Notes under the pieces: generated by a model
Told to the model about the DNA's origin: nothing
Database searches by the model: none
The model's input: the letters and a program-made list of their open reading frames with translations, nothing else
Shown here: piece by piece, positions 11,060 through 22,039 of the stretch
How the letters are laid out: each line of letters begins with the position of its first letter
Numbering within the stretch: position 1 is the first letter of the stretch
Assembly (NCBI GenBank): GCA_013407085.1
Contig: JACCGJ010003123.1
Span: forward strand, 1 to 64,000
DNA length: 64,000 nt
Direction of reading: 5' to 3'
DNA from: Atriophallophorus winterbourni
Lineage: Eukaryota; Platyhelminthes; Trematoda; Plagiorchiida; Microphallidae
Position numbers and translations under genes: made by a program

Positions 11060-11379
11060 ATCTTTGGAACGAATGGGCGTTGGCTGACTGAATCGAGCAT
11101 GATTCGACTTGTATTTATCGAGATGCGAATTGAGAACCGCTACGGATTCCGAACGTATGATTTATTGTGGCAAGGTGTTCCAAGTGAAACTAATTCTTGC
11201 CGATAAAAATCACGGCGGCTATCCAATTGAGAATGTTGGATAGCCAAATACGTTCGCGTGTTCGAAAGTATACTCGTGATTCAGTAATTGTTTTGTAATC
11301 AAGTTTAAAGGTCACTCCGTTGTGTGAAATCTTTCAATGTATCGAGGATTCATGGTTATTGTGTCATATCCTCCTTTGG

Positions 11380-11746
11380 AACTCCGCCAAGGACGGTCCC
11401 AAGCCCGTCTGAGAAAGGAGGAGTGTTGGGCATAAGGCTAGCAACCCTATCTCGTAAAACCTACATTGCTACGGAAACGATGTCAACAGATCCGTGGTTC
11501 GGTCATGTCTGCAGGATGGATCCCAGTTCGCATACGAAGGTAGCCATGCACTGGCATCCGCAAGGTAAACGAAAAAGGGGACGGCCCAAGGAAACTTGGC
11601 GCAGAACTTTGGAACGCAAACTATATGCACAAGGATTCACGGTGCAGACGGCAGCGGAAGCAGCGACAGACCGGAACCACTGGAGTGAAGTTGTCTTCGC
11701 CTCATATGCCACCCGGCACGGAGAGGACTGAAAATGAAAAAAATGA
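11380..11746 (+). mobile_element. Short RTE-derived element with 12-bp target-site duplication
   Basis: The insert is flanked by perfect direct repeats ATCCTCCTTTGG at 11,368-11,379 and 11,747-11,758. Its right half encodes an RTE-type ORF C-terminus (GKRKRGRPKETWRRTLE, then DRNHW) ending RHGED-stop at 11,731, followed by an A/TGA-rich tail. The left half (AACTCCGCCAAGGACGG onward, about 130 bp) is not RT and may be the 5' end of the parental element. If so, this is an internally deleted, SINE-like derivative joining head and tail. Confidence 0.75.
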
Positions 11747-12340
11747 ATCCTCCTTTGGGTAAGATCCCATACACCCAGACGCTGAAATATTTTGGTGTAC
11801 AGAACATTGCGGAGTCCCGTCACTACCTTAGTTGCTCTCTGATAGATTTTACTTATGACTTTGAGTTTGTAGTTTGGGTCGTGATTGCATGCAGCATACG
11901 ACCAACTCATTCACGCAACGCTAAATATTATCAAATAGTTCAAAATCCTTCCGCGCTCATTGTACCTAGGTTTGGATTAAATATTCCATAACAGGGATCT
12001 CATATGTATAGATTATTCCATACAAGGTTTCGGGACAGAAACTCCTATATATTCTTTTAGGCAGACTCATGATGCTGTATGCTTTGTTATAAACTGTGTG
12101 GCGGTGTTGTCCCGGTTTGAGGTTGCATGACACCCAGACACTGATGCAAAGATTTTCGTGGTTGTAACATATTATATTTCTCAGGATTAAATGGTAACTA
12201 ATTGACCAGCGACCAACGGTATATGGTGAATATATCCCTCTGTAATGCCGCTCAGTCGTCAAGTGACCTGATACGCTCACATATTTCAATATCATCGGTA
12301 AAGAGTTTCAACGTACGACCGATAACTTCAACTGTGTAAT

Positions 12341-13006
12341 TTAAATATACCAAAATAAGAAGATGTTTATACACAGATTCTTGGTAAAATCCGTTCCTGG
12401 CACATATTCTTTGGAAAGATTGGTGTTCAGGCGAAATTGGATGTGTCTCTCAGTAAAATAGTTCATTATCAGATTTGGTAACAATACCATTATTCCATAT
12501 GCTTCAAGATTCTTGATTATAAGGACAAAATTGACTCGATCGAAAGATTTGAAAATATCGATGTAGCAAGCATGTTGTTGTTGTTGTTGTTGGCCTCCTT
12601 CGGTCCATGTCGACCATGGATGTACATCACAATCGCATGAATTTTCACGCTCTACAGCTTTTTGAATGACTAAACAGTCCGATTCAGAGGAACAATCTCT
12701 CCCGCAGCGCTGGCAACGATAGTCAGAACTCGGTTGTATTGCATCAGATGCACGCCGGCGGCGTGATCTGCGTTCAGCAGCCAAGAACTGTATCTGCTCC
12801 TTCCCGGCTTGCAGACGACGCTTTACACAATGCCTCCAAAGTGAAAGGTCAAGAGCAAGTTCTTCCCAGCTCGCGGGGTCAATGTCAAGAGCTTTCATAT
12901 ATCTTTTGCAAACATCTTTGTACCGCAAGTGCGGTCTGCCCAATGGTCGACTTCCTAATTGCAACTCAGCATAGAGTAAATCTTTTGGAATACGACCATT
13001 TTCCAT
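12341..13006 (-). CDS. Chimeric 221-codon ORF across an element junction
   Basis: One open frame starts in the family E C-terminal domain (ENGRIPKDLLYAELQLG), runs through its CAA tail, read as polyglutamine, and continues in frame into family B reverse transcriptase (ACYIDIFKSFDRVN). Its length comes from the accident of insertion frame. It overlaps the RT palm region but lacks the catalytic FADD box. Unlikely to be a functional gene; listed because a gene finder would call it. Confidence 0.6.
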   Translation of the reverse strand: MENGRIPKDLLYAELQLGSRPLGRPHLRYKDVCKRYMKALDIDPASWEELALDLSLWRHCVKRRLQAGKEQIQFLAAERRSRRRRASDAIQPSSDYRCQRCGRDCSSESDCLVIQKAVERENSCDCDVHPWSTWTEGGQQQQQQHACYIDIFKSFDRVNFVLIIKNLEAYGIMVLLPNLIMNYFTERHIQFRLNTNLSKEYVPGTDFTKNLCINIFLFWYI

Positions 13007-13418
13007 TCTATAGATATGACTGAGCCACCGCAGGCGGCGCTGACGGAATAGGGGGAAACATGCTCTGTAGACCAGCTTTTAAAAGCACTTCAGAGTTAGT
13101 CATTCTGTCCATCTATGATATGTTCAAGATACGACGGATGCTTCGTAGATGAAAAGCATTCAGCTTCCGTTCGTGTCTTGCGAGGGTGGTCCAGGTTTTA
13201 CTGCCGTACACTATAGCATTTAGTACGCACGCGCTGTATACTAGCATCTTTATCTTTACAGTCAACTTGCGGTTAACCCAAACACGAGTGTTCAATCGGG
13301 ACAAATGACAGCTGCTGTGCCAATGCAATCCAATTTCCGTTTCTAGAGAGAGGTTATCCGCAATGGTTGAACCAAGATATGTGAATTGATGTAGTTATTC
13401 AAGCTGAAAATTTCCAAC
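12573..13418 (-). mobile_element. Family E LINE, 3' fragment inserted into family B
   Basis: Minus strand: FTYLGSTIADNL near 13,390, KLNAFHLRSIRRILNIS near 13,130, RWLSHIYRMENGRIPKD near 13,000, the arginine-rich RRSRRRRASDAIQ, a C-x2-C zinc-finger start (CQRCGRDC) and a (CAA)n tail at 12,573-12,592. Both flanks are family B RT, so E landed inside B. This is the longest E copy in the window. The clade is uncertain; RIPKDLL-type C-termini are widespread in animal LINEs. Confidence 0.8.
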
Positions 13419-13620
13419 ATCATTACCATATTCTGAAGGTTTAATCTAATCATCCAATGTGGTAAGAAGATTAAATTGACAGGATCAATTTCTGCGAATA
13501 TTGTGCAGTGCTTGTACGTTATATGTGCATTACAGGTTTATAGTTTGCCGTATTTGAATGGTTACCACCATTATAACCAGCAGTAATCAACCCTGTTTCT
13601 CATTGTGTAAAATTTTCTAA

Positions 13621-14640
13621 TCATGTAATTTCAGATTTGAATATGCCAAATCACGCTCTATGGTACTGCAACTATTAACACTGGAAGGTTTATAGGCTTT
13701 TCAAGATGTACCTCGTCATTCTGTTGGTTTCTCTAAGCTGGTTGATGTTTGTAACAGAAATTTCAGAATTTTGAGTTCTTACCTGAAGCATTTATAAAAA
13801 ATTTACTAACTTTCATCTCTTATTTGGTTAACTGTGAGATTTTAATCTAGTCTATAAGTTTCAATCACGTGATGATATCATCTTCCGCTCTGTTTTGCAA
13901 AATTATGTATTATTAATCAGGATTAATTCACTTTTCCGAAACGATCACGGTGATATTCCGTGTTAGGCTGGTTTTCCAAAACACCCGCATTATTCTCCAT
14001 CGTAAAGAAGACGCTTCACACTTTATCGCCAAATTGTATGGTGGTGAGACATCACCAGTTTGATCATTCTTTTGCCTTTTATAAACATCTTTGCGTAGCA
14101 GTTCCAGTCACCAGTCTCAATTATTTTTGTGTATATCTTTTTGATAATACTGAGTTCCGTTTCATAGACGGATTTGTCAGCATTGACAACCCTGTTGCAT
14201 TAGTGAGAATATTTTGTTCACCTGGTAATTCAGAAACTCTGTATTTATTACTTAGTACATCTACGGTATGTTCAATTTGTGACAGATAGTGCGTACATAA
14301 AAATTCAGTCGGCTTTCGTTCAGGCCTTGCGTGGGTGGCTCAATATGCGATGCTGGTGCAGCCACACCACCCATGAAAAAATGTTTTGTATAATGACCAG
14401 GTGTTTACGGTTTAATTGACATCCACTTGATTCCTTAAAGTTGCGCTTTCATTGTACTTCACTCGCTGAAATTTTGAAACAAATGTTAACCGTGAATGCA
14501 AGATAGGTTTAGCATTAAAATCGGGCAGTTTTGTGAACGGTCACGCACTCTCCCCAATTCACACCACACTTCTCACAACCTCTATATCTAGACTATATTA
14601 ATATAATATATATATCATATAATCCACGTGGTTGTATAGT
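13621..14640. other. Mostly unassigned, with a scrap of family E
   Basis: A ~40-bp stretch at about 14,305-14,345 resembles the family E sequence coding for the HERKLNAFHL region (minus). The 109-codon plus ORF at 13,960-14,289 has no recognisable features. A short AT-dinucleotide-rich run lies at 14,594-14,622. Confidence 0.4.
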
Positions 14641-15108
14641 TTCGGTCGGGCAGGTTGACGTCTCCCCCCATCAATAAATTGTTTTCCAACGTACTGCATT
14701 GTTTTCAATAGTTTTTCGTTATGCGCATCTGATGATGATGACGAACGGTAAACTGCACCAAAGGTGCAACTGTCTCTTGAGTTGACGTTCAATTTACACC
14801 ATATACTGTCTTCAAAATCGAGATCAGTGCATGTAACTACAGTGTTGTATAAATGTTCGTGTTGGTAAACAGTTACTCCATCACCTGTTCTTAAGCGGTC
14901 TCTGCGAAAAAGGGGTCTTGTTTTGGATAGAATGCTCGCGATCGCTCACATGAGGTTGGACCCATGCCTCAGTTATTGCTATGACGTCAAGTGAATGCTG
15001 ATTACAGAGATCCTTCATTTTATTTAGTTTGTTTACTAGGCATTGTGGTTTTCGTGTACAGTGGTCGAGCTGAAAATGCTGTGAACTGTTAATCAAAATT
15101 ATGTTCAT
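14641..15108 (-). pseudogene. APE-type endonuclease fragment of a CR1-like element
   Basis: Minus-strand frames read LDVIAITEAWVQPHVSD, then RTGDGVTVYQHEHLYN, then CTFGAVYRSSSSSD. These are the T-E-x-W, GGGV-like and YRSP-like landmarks of the AP-endonuclease domain of CR1-like ORF2. Frameshifts and stops separate them and no RT follows. A decayed 5' ORF2 fragment. Confidence 0.7.
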
Positions 15109-16560
15109 TAATGAATCACAGAGTTTTACTTAGCATTTATAAACAAGTCGGAAAATTCTTGTATATTTATGTATATTTAAAATTCAGTCTAATTTTGTGC
15201 ATGTATTTAATACTTCGAGTAACATGACTACATAATTTGCATTACCCGCCCGTGGGTGTATAAATGTGTCTATTTTTGCAGAATGTACAATATGAAATTG
15301 GTGCTTGTGAATGTGGGTGTATTGCCTAATTTTCAATCATTGTATTCTCTCTTAAATTTTGCGTGGGTATTTAACACTATACGTACTGATTTCTAAGCAT
15401 CCATTTACCAAACAATGGATTGGCGTTGGTTATTGATGAGAAAGAAAAGAATAAATGAACGAGAGATAGATACAAAGGTACGGCGTGTGCTGGACTGCAA
15501 ATGGAAACCAGTATCTTTTGTATTTTGAGAGATGCATTCATTTTACTAAAATTTCAAAAATAATAAATTTGAACTTCAGTATACCCTCATATTAGCAATA
15601 CTTAAAATTTTGACAAAATGTTTCATATCATATTTTTGATTTTTTATGGAAACTGAGGCGGGAATTACAACTAAATTAGGCGTCAGAGCGAGAAATCTGT
15701 GTAACGCAATACAAAAATCAACTCTGTTCTTGGGATAATTTCTATAACTAATCCTAATCAAGTAAAACAATAACTGGAGCCATGGTGATTTATTCATGGT
15801 TTGATTTAAGTTCCGAAAATCCTAATTATGAACAAACCTTCAAAAGGTTTGAAATACCAGCAGATTCCATTGAAGATTTAATGATTTGTAGAACATCTGC
15901 GGCCTGAATTGTGTTTTCATAATAGGGAAAAACATTTTCGCGTTTTTTGCATGAAAATAAATGAGATAATCAGGATTCTGCCAAACAAGTTTCACACTTT
16001 AAATAAAAAAATACAATGTCAGGATATTTTTGGATTATTTATTTTAATTTCTTTGAATGATATATCGAAAAATCAAAATAATCCACCAAGAATGAAAAGC
16101 ATCCAGTTGATAATGAGTTCAGTGTGGTGTATTATGAATTTGCGTAGTCGAATAAGAGCAGGTATTGCCCACGACTGCTAATCACAGATCATACCGTCTG
16201 CGTGTGACCGCCCATGACGTCCGAGTTCTGTCTATCGCTGTGAGCAGTGCAAAAAAAGATCGCACTCCCGAATCGGGCTTTTTAGTCATTCTAGAAGCTG
16301 TGGAGCACGAAACAATCGTGGACTCATAAGGAACATTCATGTTTGACATCGACGATGCTCGCGAACAACAATCTGAATATCAAAGTTATTTACACCTATC
16401 GTGAATGTAGAGATTTTTCTTTATCAACGTTGAGATGGAATGCACGAGTATTGCTCTATTATTCATAGATTTATTCATAGATTATATGCAGGTAAAAAGC
16501 TATGCTTTACAAGACTCACAAAAATGTACATCGGGTCGGATGGTAAAAAATATCAAAATA
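15109..16560. other. AT-rich, unassigned
   Basis: ORFs of 73 and 90 codons occur but show no coding signal beyond length. No repeat family recognised. Confidence 0.4.
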
Positions 16561-16563
16561 TTG

Positions 16564-17190
16564 TTAGATTATTGTCAAACATAAAAAACATACTTTTCCA
16601 TGTGGATATCTAGTGATTTTCTTGAAAACTTCAACAGTTCCAGATTGTACCACATGAGTAGGTAAACTGTTCCACAGTTGCACATTGCGAACGGAAAATG
16701 CATATTTGCGGCAGTTCAACCTGCTATGCTGTTGGTAAAGTTTTAATTGGTGACCTCGCAGATGTGTGTTATGGGAAAGATGAAACAAATGACCGCAAGG
16801 ATGATTTGTTTGATTAAGCACTGTCCAAATGAATATAAGTGCTCCTCGTTTCCGTCTGTATTCAGCCGAATGCAAATTCAATAATTTAAGTCGCGTTTCG
16901 TATGGATAATTTGATAGTCCTAGGACGAGTTTTGTCGCTCTGCGCTGTGGAGTTTCTAATAGCAGAATATCTTTTTTCTACCAATGATCCCATGCCGGTA
17001 TAGCATATTCAACATGAGGACGGATGTACGTTGAAATCAATTTGCAGGCAATATTGGGGTCAAACTAACCTAGGACTCTTCTAAGGAGACCCAAGTTGTT
17101 TTCAGCTTTGCAGGCAGCCAGTCGACATTGCATTGAGTTTCCTAAGTCTGGTTGGATAATCACACGTAAATCTTTTTTCGGAGGAGGCGG
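16564..17190 (-). pseudogene. C-terminal part of CR1-like ORF2
   Basis: Minus strand: an RPHVEYAIPAW-like segment near 17,010, QRRATKLVLGLSNYPYETRL near 16,930, then an intact frame MNLHSAEYRRKRGALIFI running to VRNVQLWNSLPTHVV and a stop at 16,564. This is the usual CR1/jockey end of the RT protein after the thumb. The upstream RT is missing and a stop interrupts the first segment. Confidence 0.75.
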
Positions 17191-17359
17191 GTTTAATAAA
17201 AGTGCGACCAAGATAATATTCTTTGCTCGACTTGCTGTTGAGAGACAATAGGCTTAATTGCGTCTCACATCATTTACTTTTGATTACAAAATCTTTAATA
17301 AATTATTGAAATACAATTGTTGAATTCTCAACTTTAGCTATTGGTCTATATTTTCGATT

Positions 17360-17790
17360 TCGATAAACATTAATTTTCATATAAGCATGTACTTCTTCCC
17401 ATTGGCATTCAAAATCTTGCATACTGGAAAGCATCCCATTACACACTTACTAAAGATTATTGACCTTACTCCAACACGAAAACATCCAAATGTTCTCAGC
17501 ATTCCGCAAGCTCGATTGGTTATTCTTCGAAATTTTTCTAGGTAACAATACGTTTCACTTGGAACATTTTACCTGAATAAATCATAAGTTCGGAATCTGT
17601 TGAAGTTTTCTCTTCCAAACGCGATGAGTATATGACGAACCATTCGGCATGTGACTGTCCCAATTGATTTTTGAAGGATTTTAGATTTTTAATTCATATA
17701 CCTTGTCATCCTATTTTTATTGCTAAGCTTACTGCTTTTTTCTACCATAAAACTTTCTGAGTACTGAGTTTCTGTTGACCAAGGAAATAT
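17360..17790 (+). mobile_element. 3' end of a family B element
   Basis: Collinear with 23,560-23,930 and with the reverse of 34,140-34,560: CCAACACGAAAACATCC, a TTTCACTTGGAACATTTT block, the GACTGTCCC block, and the end TTTTTTCTACCATAAAACTTTC before a TGAGTTTCTG tail. The RT domain is absent. Confidence 0.7.
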
Positions 17791-19224
17791 AATTTTTCGG
17801 ACTAATTATTTGTTAAAATTTATCATGATTTGTTAAACATAAGATTGATACTTTGTTTGCACAATGAAAACCTTTGTTTCTGTCTTGCATTGTAACTTGA
17901 GATCAAATCTAGATGCTCAACATTTCTCTTTAACCGCATCAAAATCATACCACATGAACACATGATGCGATGTTTTGGAGTATTATTTTTAGTTTAGAAT
18001 GTAGTATCGAAACTCTTAAATCATAAATCGCCTAAAAATCTTGATATGTGTCTTTTAAATCTCTTTTTAAATTTAGTCTGATGCTCTTCTGTAATATACT
18101 CAGCGTAAGAACAAAACATGACGAAACGTCTAACAGCAACTACACAAGCTCGGCGAACACCATATAAACAACATCCTCATCCTGAGCTACGTATATTCTC
18201 CTCTATTGAACAACAAAACATTCAATGTTCAATCTGAACATAAAAATGAAGACGCTCGTGCAGAAACCACCGACACCCATTACGAATCAATGCAGGTCAA
18301 ATAAAAACCAACTCATCATCAACCGGTTACTGGCATCCGCCGTCATCAGATGCGGACGATAGAATTAAGTTCATTCAGCCATGCAACCGTTTAAAATAGT
18401 AATCGATGTTATACTGCAACCCACTATTCGTTAGATTTACACACAACTTTTGGATTCCTGCTGCCTACAGTTGATCTAAGACCGTGTGGAAGTGTACGGG
18501 AAGTGAGCATTACAAAACTGATCGATTTTATCGATTAGATTGGTTGACTCAGATCCGTTTTGCGGATCGGCCATTCAAAGGTGGGTTGCGACAATCTTTT
18601 TAACAAAATCCATACTAAATGTCACGGATGTGGCAATACGATTCGCAAGTAGTACTTAATCGAAAACAACCAAATATATTGATAATGATGCTTTGATTGA
18701 ACGGGCTTACAATATGAAATATTATATCTGAATGTTGATCAAAAAATTAGCTTCGTAATGCGAATCATACAAATTTGTATTGTGGACACTTGATAGCATA
18801 CCGAGATTGAGCAGCAAATTTCATTTAAATCGAAGGAACCATTTAGTATGTCATGTCATAATTAACAGTATTTTATCACAATTTTGCAAATGAATTTGTA
18901 ACAGTTCACACAATTTTTTCTGCTTTCCATCAGCATATCCATTTTCATTTTTTGATCAAATACTACAACTTTATATTCACTTTTGTGTTCTTTGGATTTT
19001 AAAAGTAACGAGTAAGCATTTCTTCATGCATTTGTCTTCGAGTCACTTTTCAACTTCCAGATTAACCTGAAAATAAAGTCGTCTAAAGCCTACCTAATTT
19101 TACTCTTCGATATTTTAGCTATCCCAGGCAACCATTCAAGTTTCACGGATATTGGTTTCGAGTGCATACAGCGGAAAGACAGTCATTGAATATAATAAAA
19201 CAGTAATGTGATCACAACAAATTC
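17791..19224. other. Unassigned
   Basis: No ORF or repeat family supported. A hammerhead look-alike near 18,320-18,352 is listed as rejected. Confidence 0.4.
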
Positions 19225-19600
19225 AGGAGCCAGTCTTGTTCAACAGTGGCACACAAGTTGGCATCATGTTTGCCATTCCTCCACAGTTTCATGCGCTTCC
19301 TACTGTTCCAATCGGATGTGAGCAAACAACACGAGAGTAGTTGTGAAGAATGTTTGAAGAATCTGCATGCAAATTTGAATTTTTGATTCAAACCCATAAG
19401 CTTATCCATCTACATATGTTTTAGCACTTGTGATTGAACAGGTTGGCTGTGTTAATCTAATCCAACACTGGTCTACAAGCTCATATCTTATCTACCATTC
19501 CTTCACTACTTCAAGTTATGCTGATCCCGATCTTACTATCCCTACCTAAAGACTGCGAACAGCACGAAACAAGTGGTGGAAATGTATCCAACTAAGGATT
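19225..19600 (+). mobile_element. Hammerhead retrozyme-like repeat, tandem dimer
   Basis: Same family as 7.0 kb but with the ribozyme sense on the plus strand. The CAACAGTGG/CAACACTGG landmark occurs at 19,241 and 19,463, a period of 222 bp. Ribozyme blocks are degenerate: near 19,313 the core is CGGATGT, and near 19,546 it is CTAAAGA followed by GAACAGCACGAAAC. An octamer-like ATGCAAAT lies near 19,364. Confidence 0.7.
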
Positions 19601-20485
19601 TTTGTTCATATAACACTTTGTTTGACACAAAAAATTCAATTCGAATCGAAAATTTTTATACTTGTTCAGAATAATCCAAGGATCCGTTCGGAATATTTCC
19701 ATCTAATGATTTTAACGCGATATTTTTGCATTCATTGACACAGTTATGCTTACAATGAGTTTTTGAGCTCAACATCATAGTTGATGATTATGTTTTTCAA
19801 AGCTACTTCGAAGTTGCAATAATTTTGATCGATCTACTACCGAATTGATTCTGGCAACACTTCTGCCACTTGGGAATAAGGCTGCAGTTTCGATGCAAAT
19901 AAAACTTATCTCCTTTACTAAAAATTGACTTTCACCGAATTGATACGAAAAAATCAATAGTCTAATTTTAATTGTTTCCAGCAGTTGATAAATTTTTCAT
20001 CCGTATTGCGCTTCCTGTCCATCAAACAAAAAGAAAAATTACGAATCTGATTAAAATGTAATCAGGATACATGATTTGTTAATAGAAAATTATTTACAAA
20101 TGGCAGAAATTAAAGATCAAACGTGTTCCCCACGCACGGTATTGTAAGAGTTTAAAAATCAGAATATTCTGAATTTTACAGACGAATGAGTTACCGTTAA
20201 CAGATTTTGAAGTAAGACTAATCGATATTACTTTATATTCATGCATAATTATCAAAACGATAGACCGTCTCTATATAACAGTACAAATAAATTTCAGCTG
20301 ACGTGTATCTACAAAAATGCTTATCACCCATGAAATGCTAATTTCCATTCCTTACAAATATTGCTATGCATTTCCTTGAGTTTGTTAAAACCAATAAATA
20401 TAACGCAAAAAAATTGTTCTGCAGTCTTTTTGAAAAATTCGCAACACAGTTGTGTTTCATAAGGGATTTGTATGATTGTCGTTGT

Positions 20486-20605
20486 CGCAATTTGCGAAAC
20501 TCGAGTCCAGTGCTTCCATTATGTACCGTCGTGATCAACTTTGTGAATAGTTCGATGGGCTTAGCACGGATGAGTAGTCACAAATATAAACAACATATTC
20601 TCCAA
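20486..20605 (+). repeat. Dispersed repeat, copy 1 of 2 in the window
   Basis: Shares GCGAAACTCGAGTC, the TGCTTYCATT block and ATGAGTAGT-ACAAA with 38,006-38,105 in the same order and spacing. No coding potential or termini seen; family unknown. Confidence 0.5.
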
Positions 20606-21653
20606 ACTTCGCGGACGATGGTTTCCGGATACCAATGCACAAAGCTTAAGGGATCCGAGAGTTCTGTGAACGGGTAACTTTCTGTGGATTTTGCACATGC
20701 TCCTATTGACAAATTATTTAGGTTAACTATTTTGATTTTTATATTAGATGACCTTTAATAATTTTCCGCGTAACAATTTCGAATGTGTTGTTTCATATCA
20801 TTGAGAAAGTTAATTGTTATTTTTGAGTACAGTGATGAAAATGTTGAAGGTTTATGCTCATTGGCCGATTATTGAAAACATATTTAAAAGTAAAGAAGAC
20901 ATCAGATATCTGAATAATTTGCTTTTTGATAGAGCTGTACATTCGAAATTTTAGAGAAGTAGATTAAGACAATTCTGGAATACACGACTGTGGGTAGAGT
21001 AGTGCACCAACTGGAGCATGTATTATGATGCTTTCAATGCAACTCTCCTAAAAACACGCCCAGTAATTGGAAATCATTTTCTATATTTTAATTTCTCGAC
21101 AGTAAACGGTTTGCTTGCATTTCGTTCTCATTGACTAATTTGTGAATTGATTGTGTGGTAATTTTTCGTAGAATAGAGTCGTGGTAAAACCATACATAAA
21201 TATTTCACCTTCCTTGCGTTGCATTTAAATAATATCAAGGTGACATTCATTCACCAAAACTATAAATTTTCGGTTAGGTGAAATAGAACATGAATTTTCC
21301 AAAAAACGGAAAATGATGTTAGTGCAATTCGCAACAAACATGATACATATGAAGACGTGTTATTAGACTGTAGTCATGTAGACTGACGGCAGCAGTCCAG
21401 CAGTTCAGTACATATTTATAACGATCTCTGTGTCCACGTCGTTTTAGCATTTTTTATGAACCATGATGAGGCTAATCTTGATTAGAATTGAAAAACTTTA
21501 AATCAAAATTGAATGTGTTGATTTTCCTTTAAAAACAATTGATTTTAAAACTTGAAATTTGTCCAAATTCAGGTTGCTCTCAAATTTATGCGGCGAAACG
21601 TCGGTTACACGATTTCTCGTTTACACGATACGATTCTTGCGATCAATGATGTC

Positions 21654-21701
21654 ATATATTATATATATATATATATAGATAAATAATATATATATATAGA
21701 T
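21654..21701. repeat. AT-rich microsatellite with GATA interruptions
   Basis: Runs of TA dinucleotides broken twice by TAGATA. Confidence 0.9.
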
Positions 21702-22039
21702 AATGTCGTGTTGAAGATGAAGAAGTTTATCTAGTACGGCTGTTTGATCTAGGGCTGATGTTAGGATAGAAAAGTGGCAAAGTGTAGGTAAACTGTGCGA
21801 AAATTAAGTGAAACATTTTCAAAGCCGCGCAACGATGTAGCTATAGACAGAAACTGAATAACGAAAGCATAATGAAATGTTTCATCGAAAAACAATAGGG
21901 CATGAATTCAGCAAATATCGAAAGTAGACCGGTGTTCAAGCATTAGAATAACATGGGTAATTCAAAGATAATATGAAAAGTGTTATACTCACAGATTTAT
22001 TTATCAATGTGTTTCGGGTAAAATCATTGGTTTAGTACA

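Larger units (their letters stand above)
11060..13620 (-). mobile_element. CR1-like family B retrotransposon, 5'-truncated, carrying two nested insertions
   Basis: Reverse-transcriptase pieces lie in order on the minus strand: GNHSNTANYKPV near 13,540; YIDIFKSFDRVN (box A region) near 12,560; ERHIQFRL; then PGQHRHTVYNKA near 12,110 and YQRATKVVTGL near 11,860; finally the C-terminal and 3' UTR part down to about 11,060, which matches 48,960-49,260. It is split at 12,573-13,418 by a family E insertion and at 11,380-11,746 by a short RTE insertion. Many stops; dead. Confidence 0.75.
19601..22039. other. Unassigned apart from two short repeats listed separately
   Basis: AT-rich; the 103-codon plus ORF at 20,366-20,677 overlaps the dispersed repeat at 20,486-20,605 and is probably not a gene. 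Confidence 0.4.

Noticed and set aside
11324..11731. 135-codon plus-strand ORF as a single host gene
   Set aside because: It crosses the left border of an insertion with a 12-bp target duplication; only the right part is RTE coding.
11503..11910. 135-codon minus-strand ORF as a gene
   Set aside because: It runs from family B RT (YQRATKVVTGLRN) into the antisense of the inserted RTE fragment.
18320..18352. Possible hammerhead on minus (CTGATGA, GGC/GCC hairpin, GTAA, CCGG)
   Set aside because: GAAA is replaced by GTAA, the cleavage triplet is missing, stem I does not pair, and the surrounding sequence is not the retrozyme repeat.
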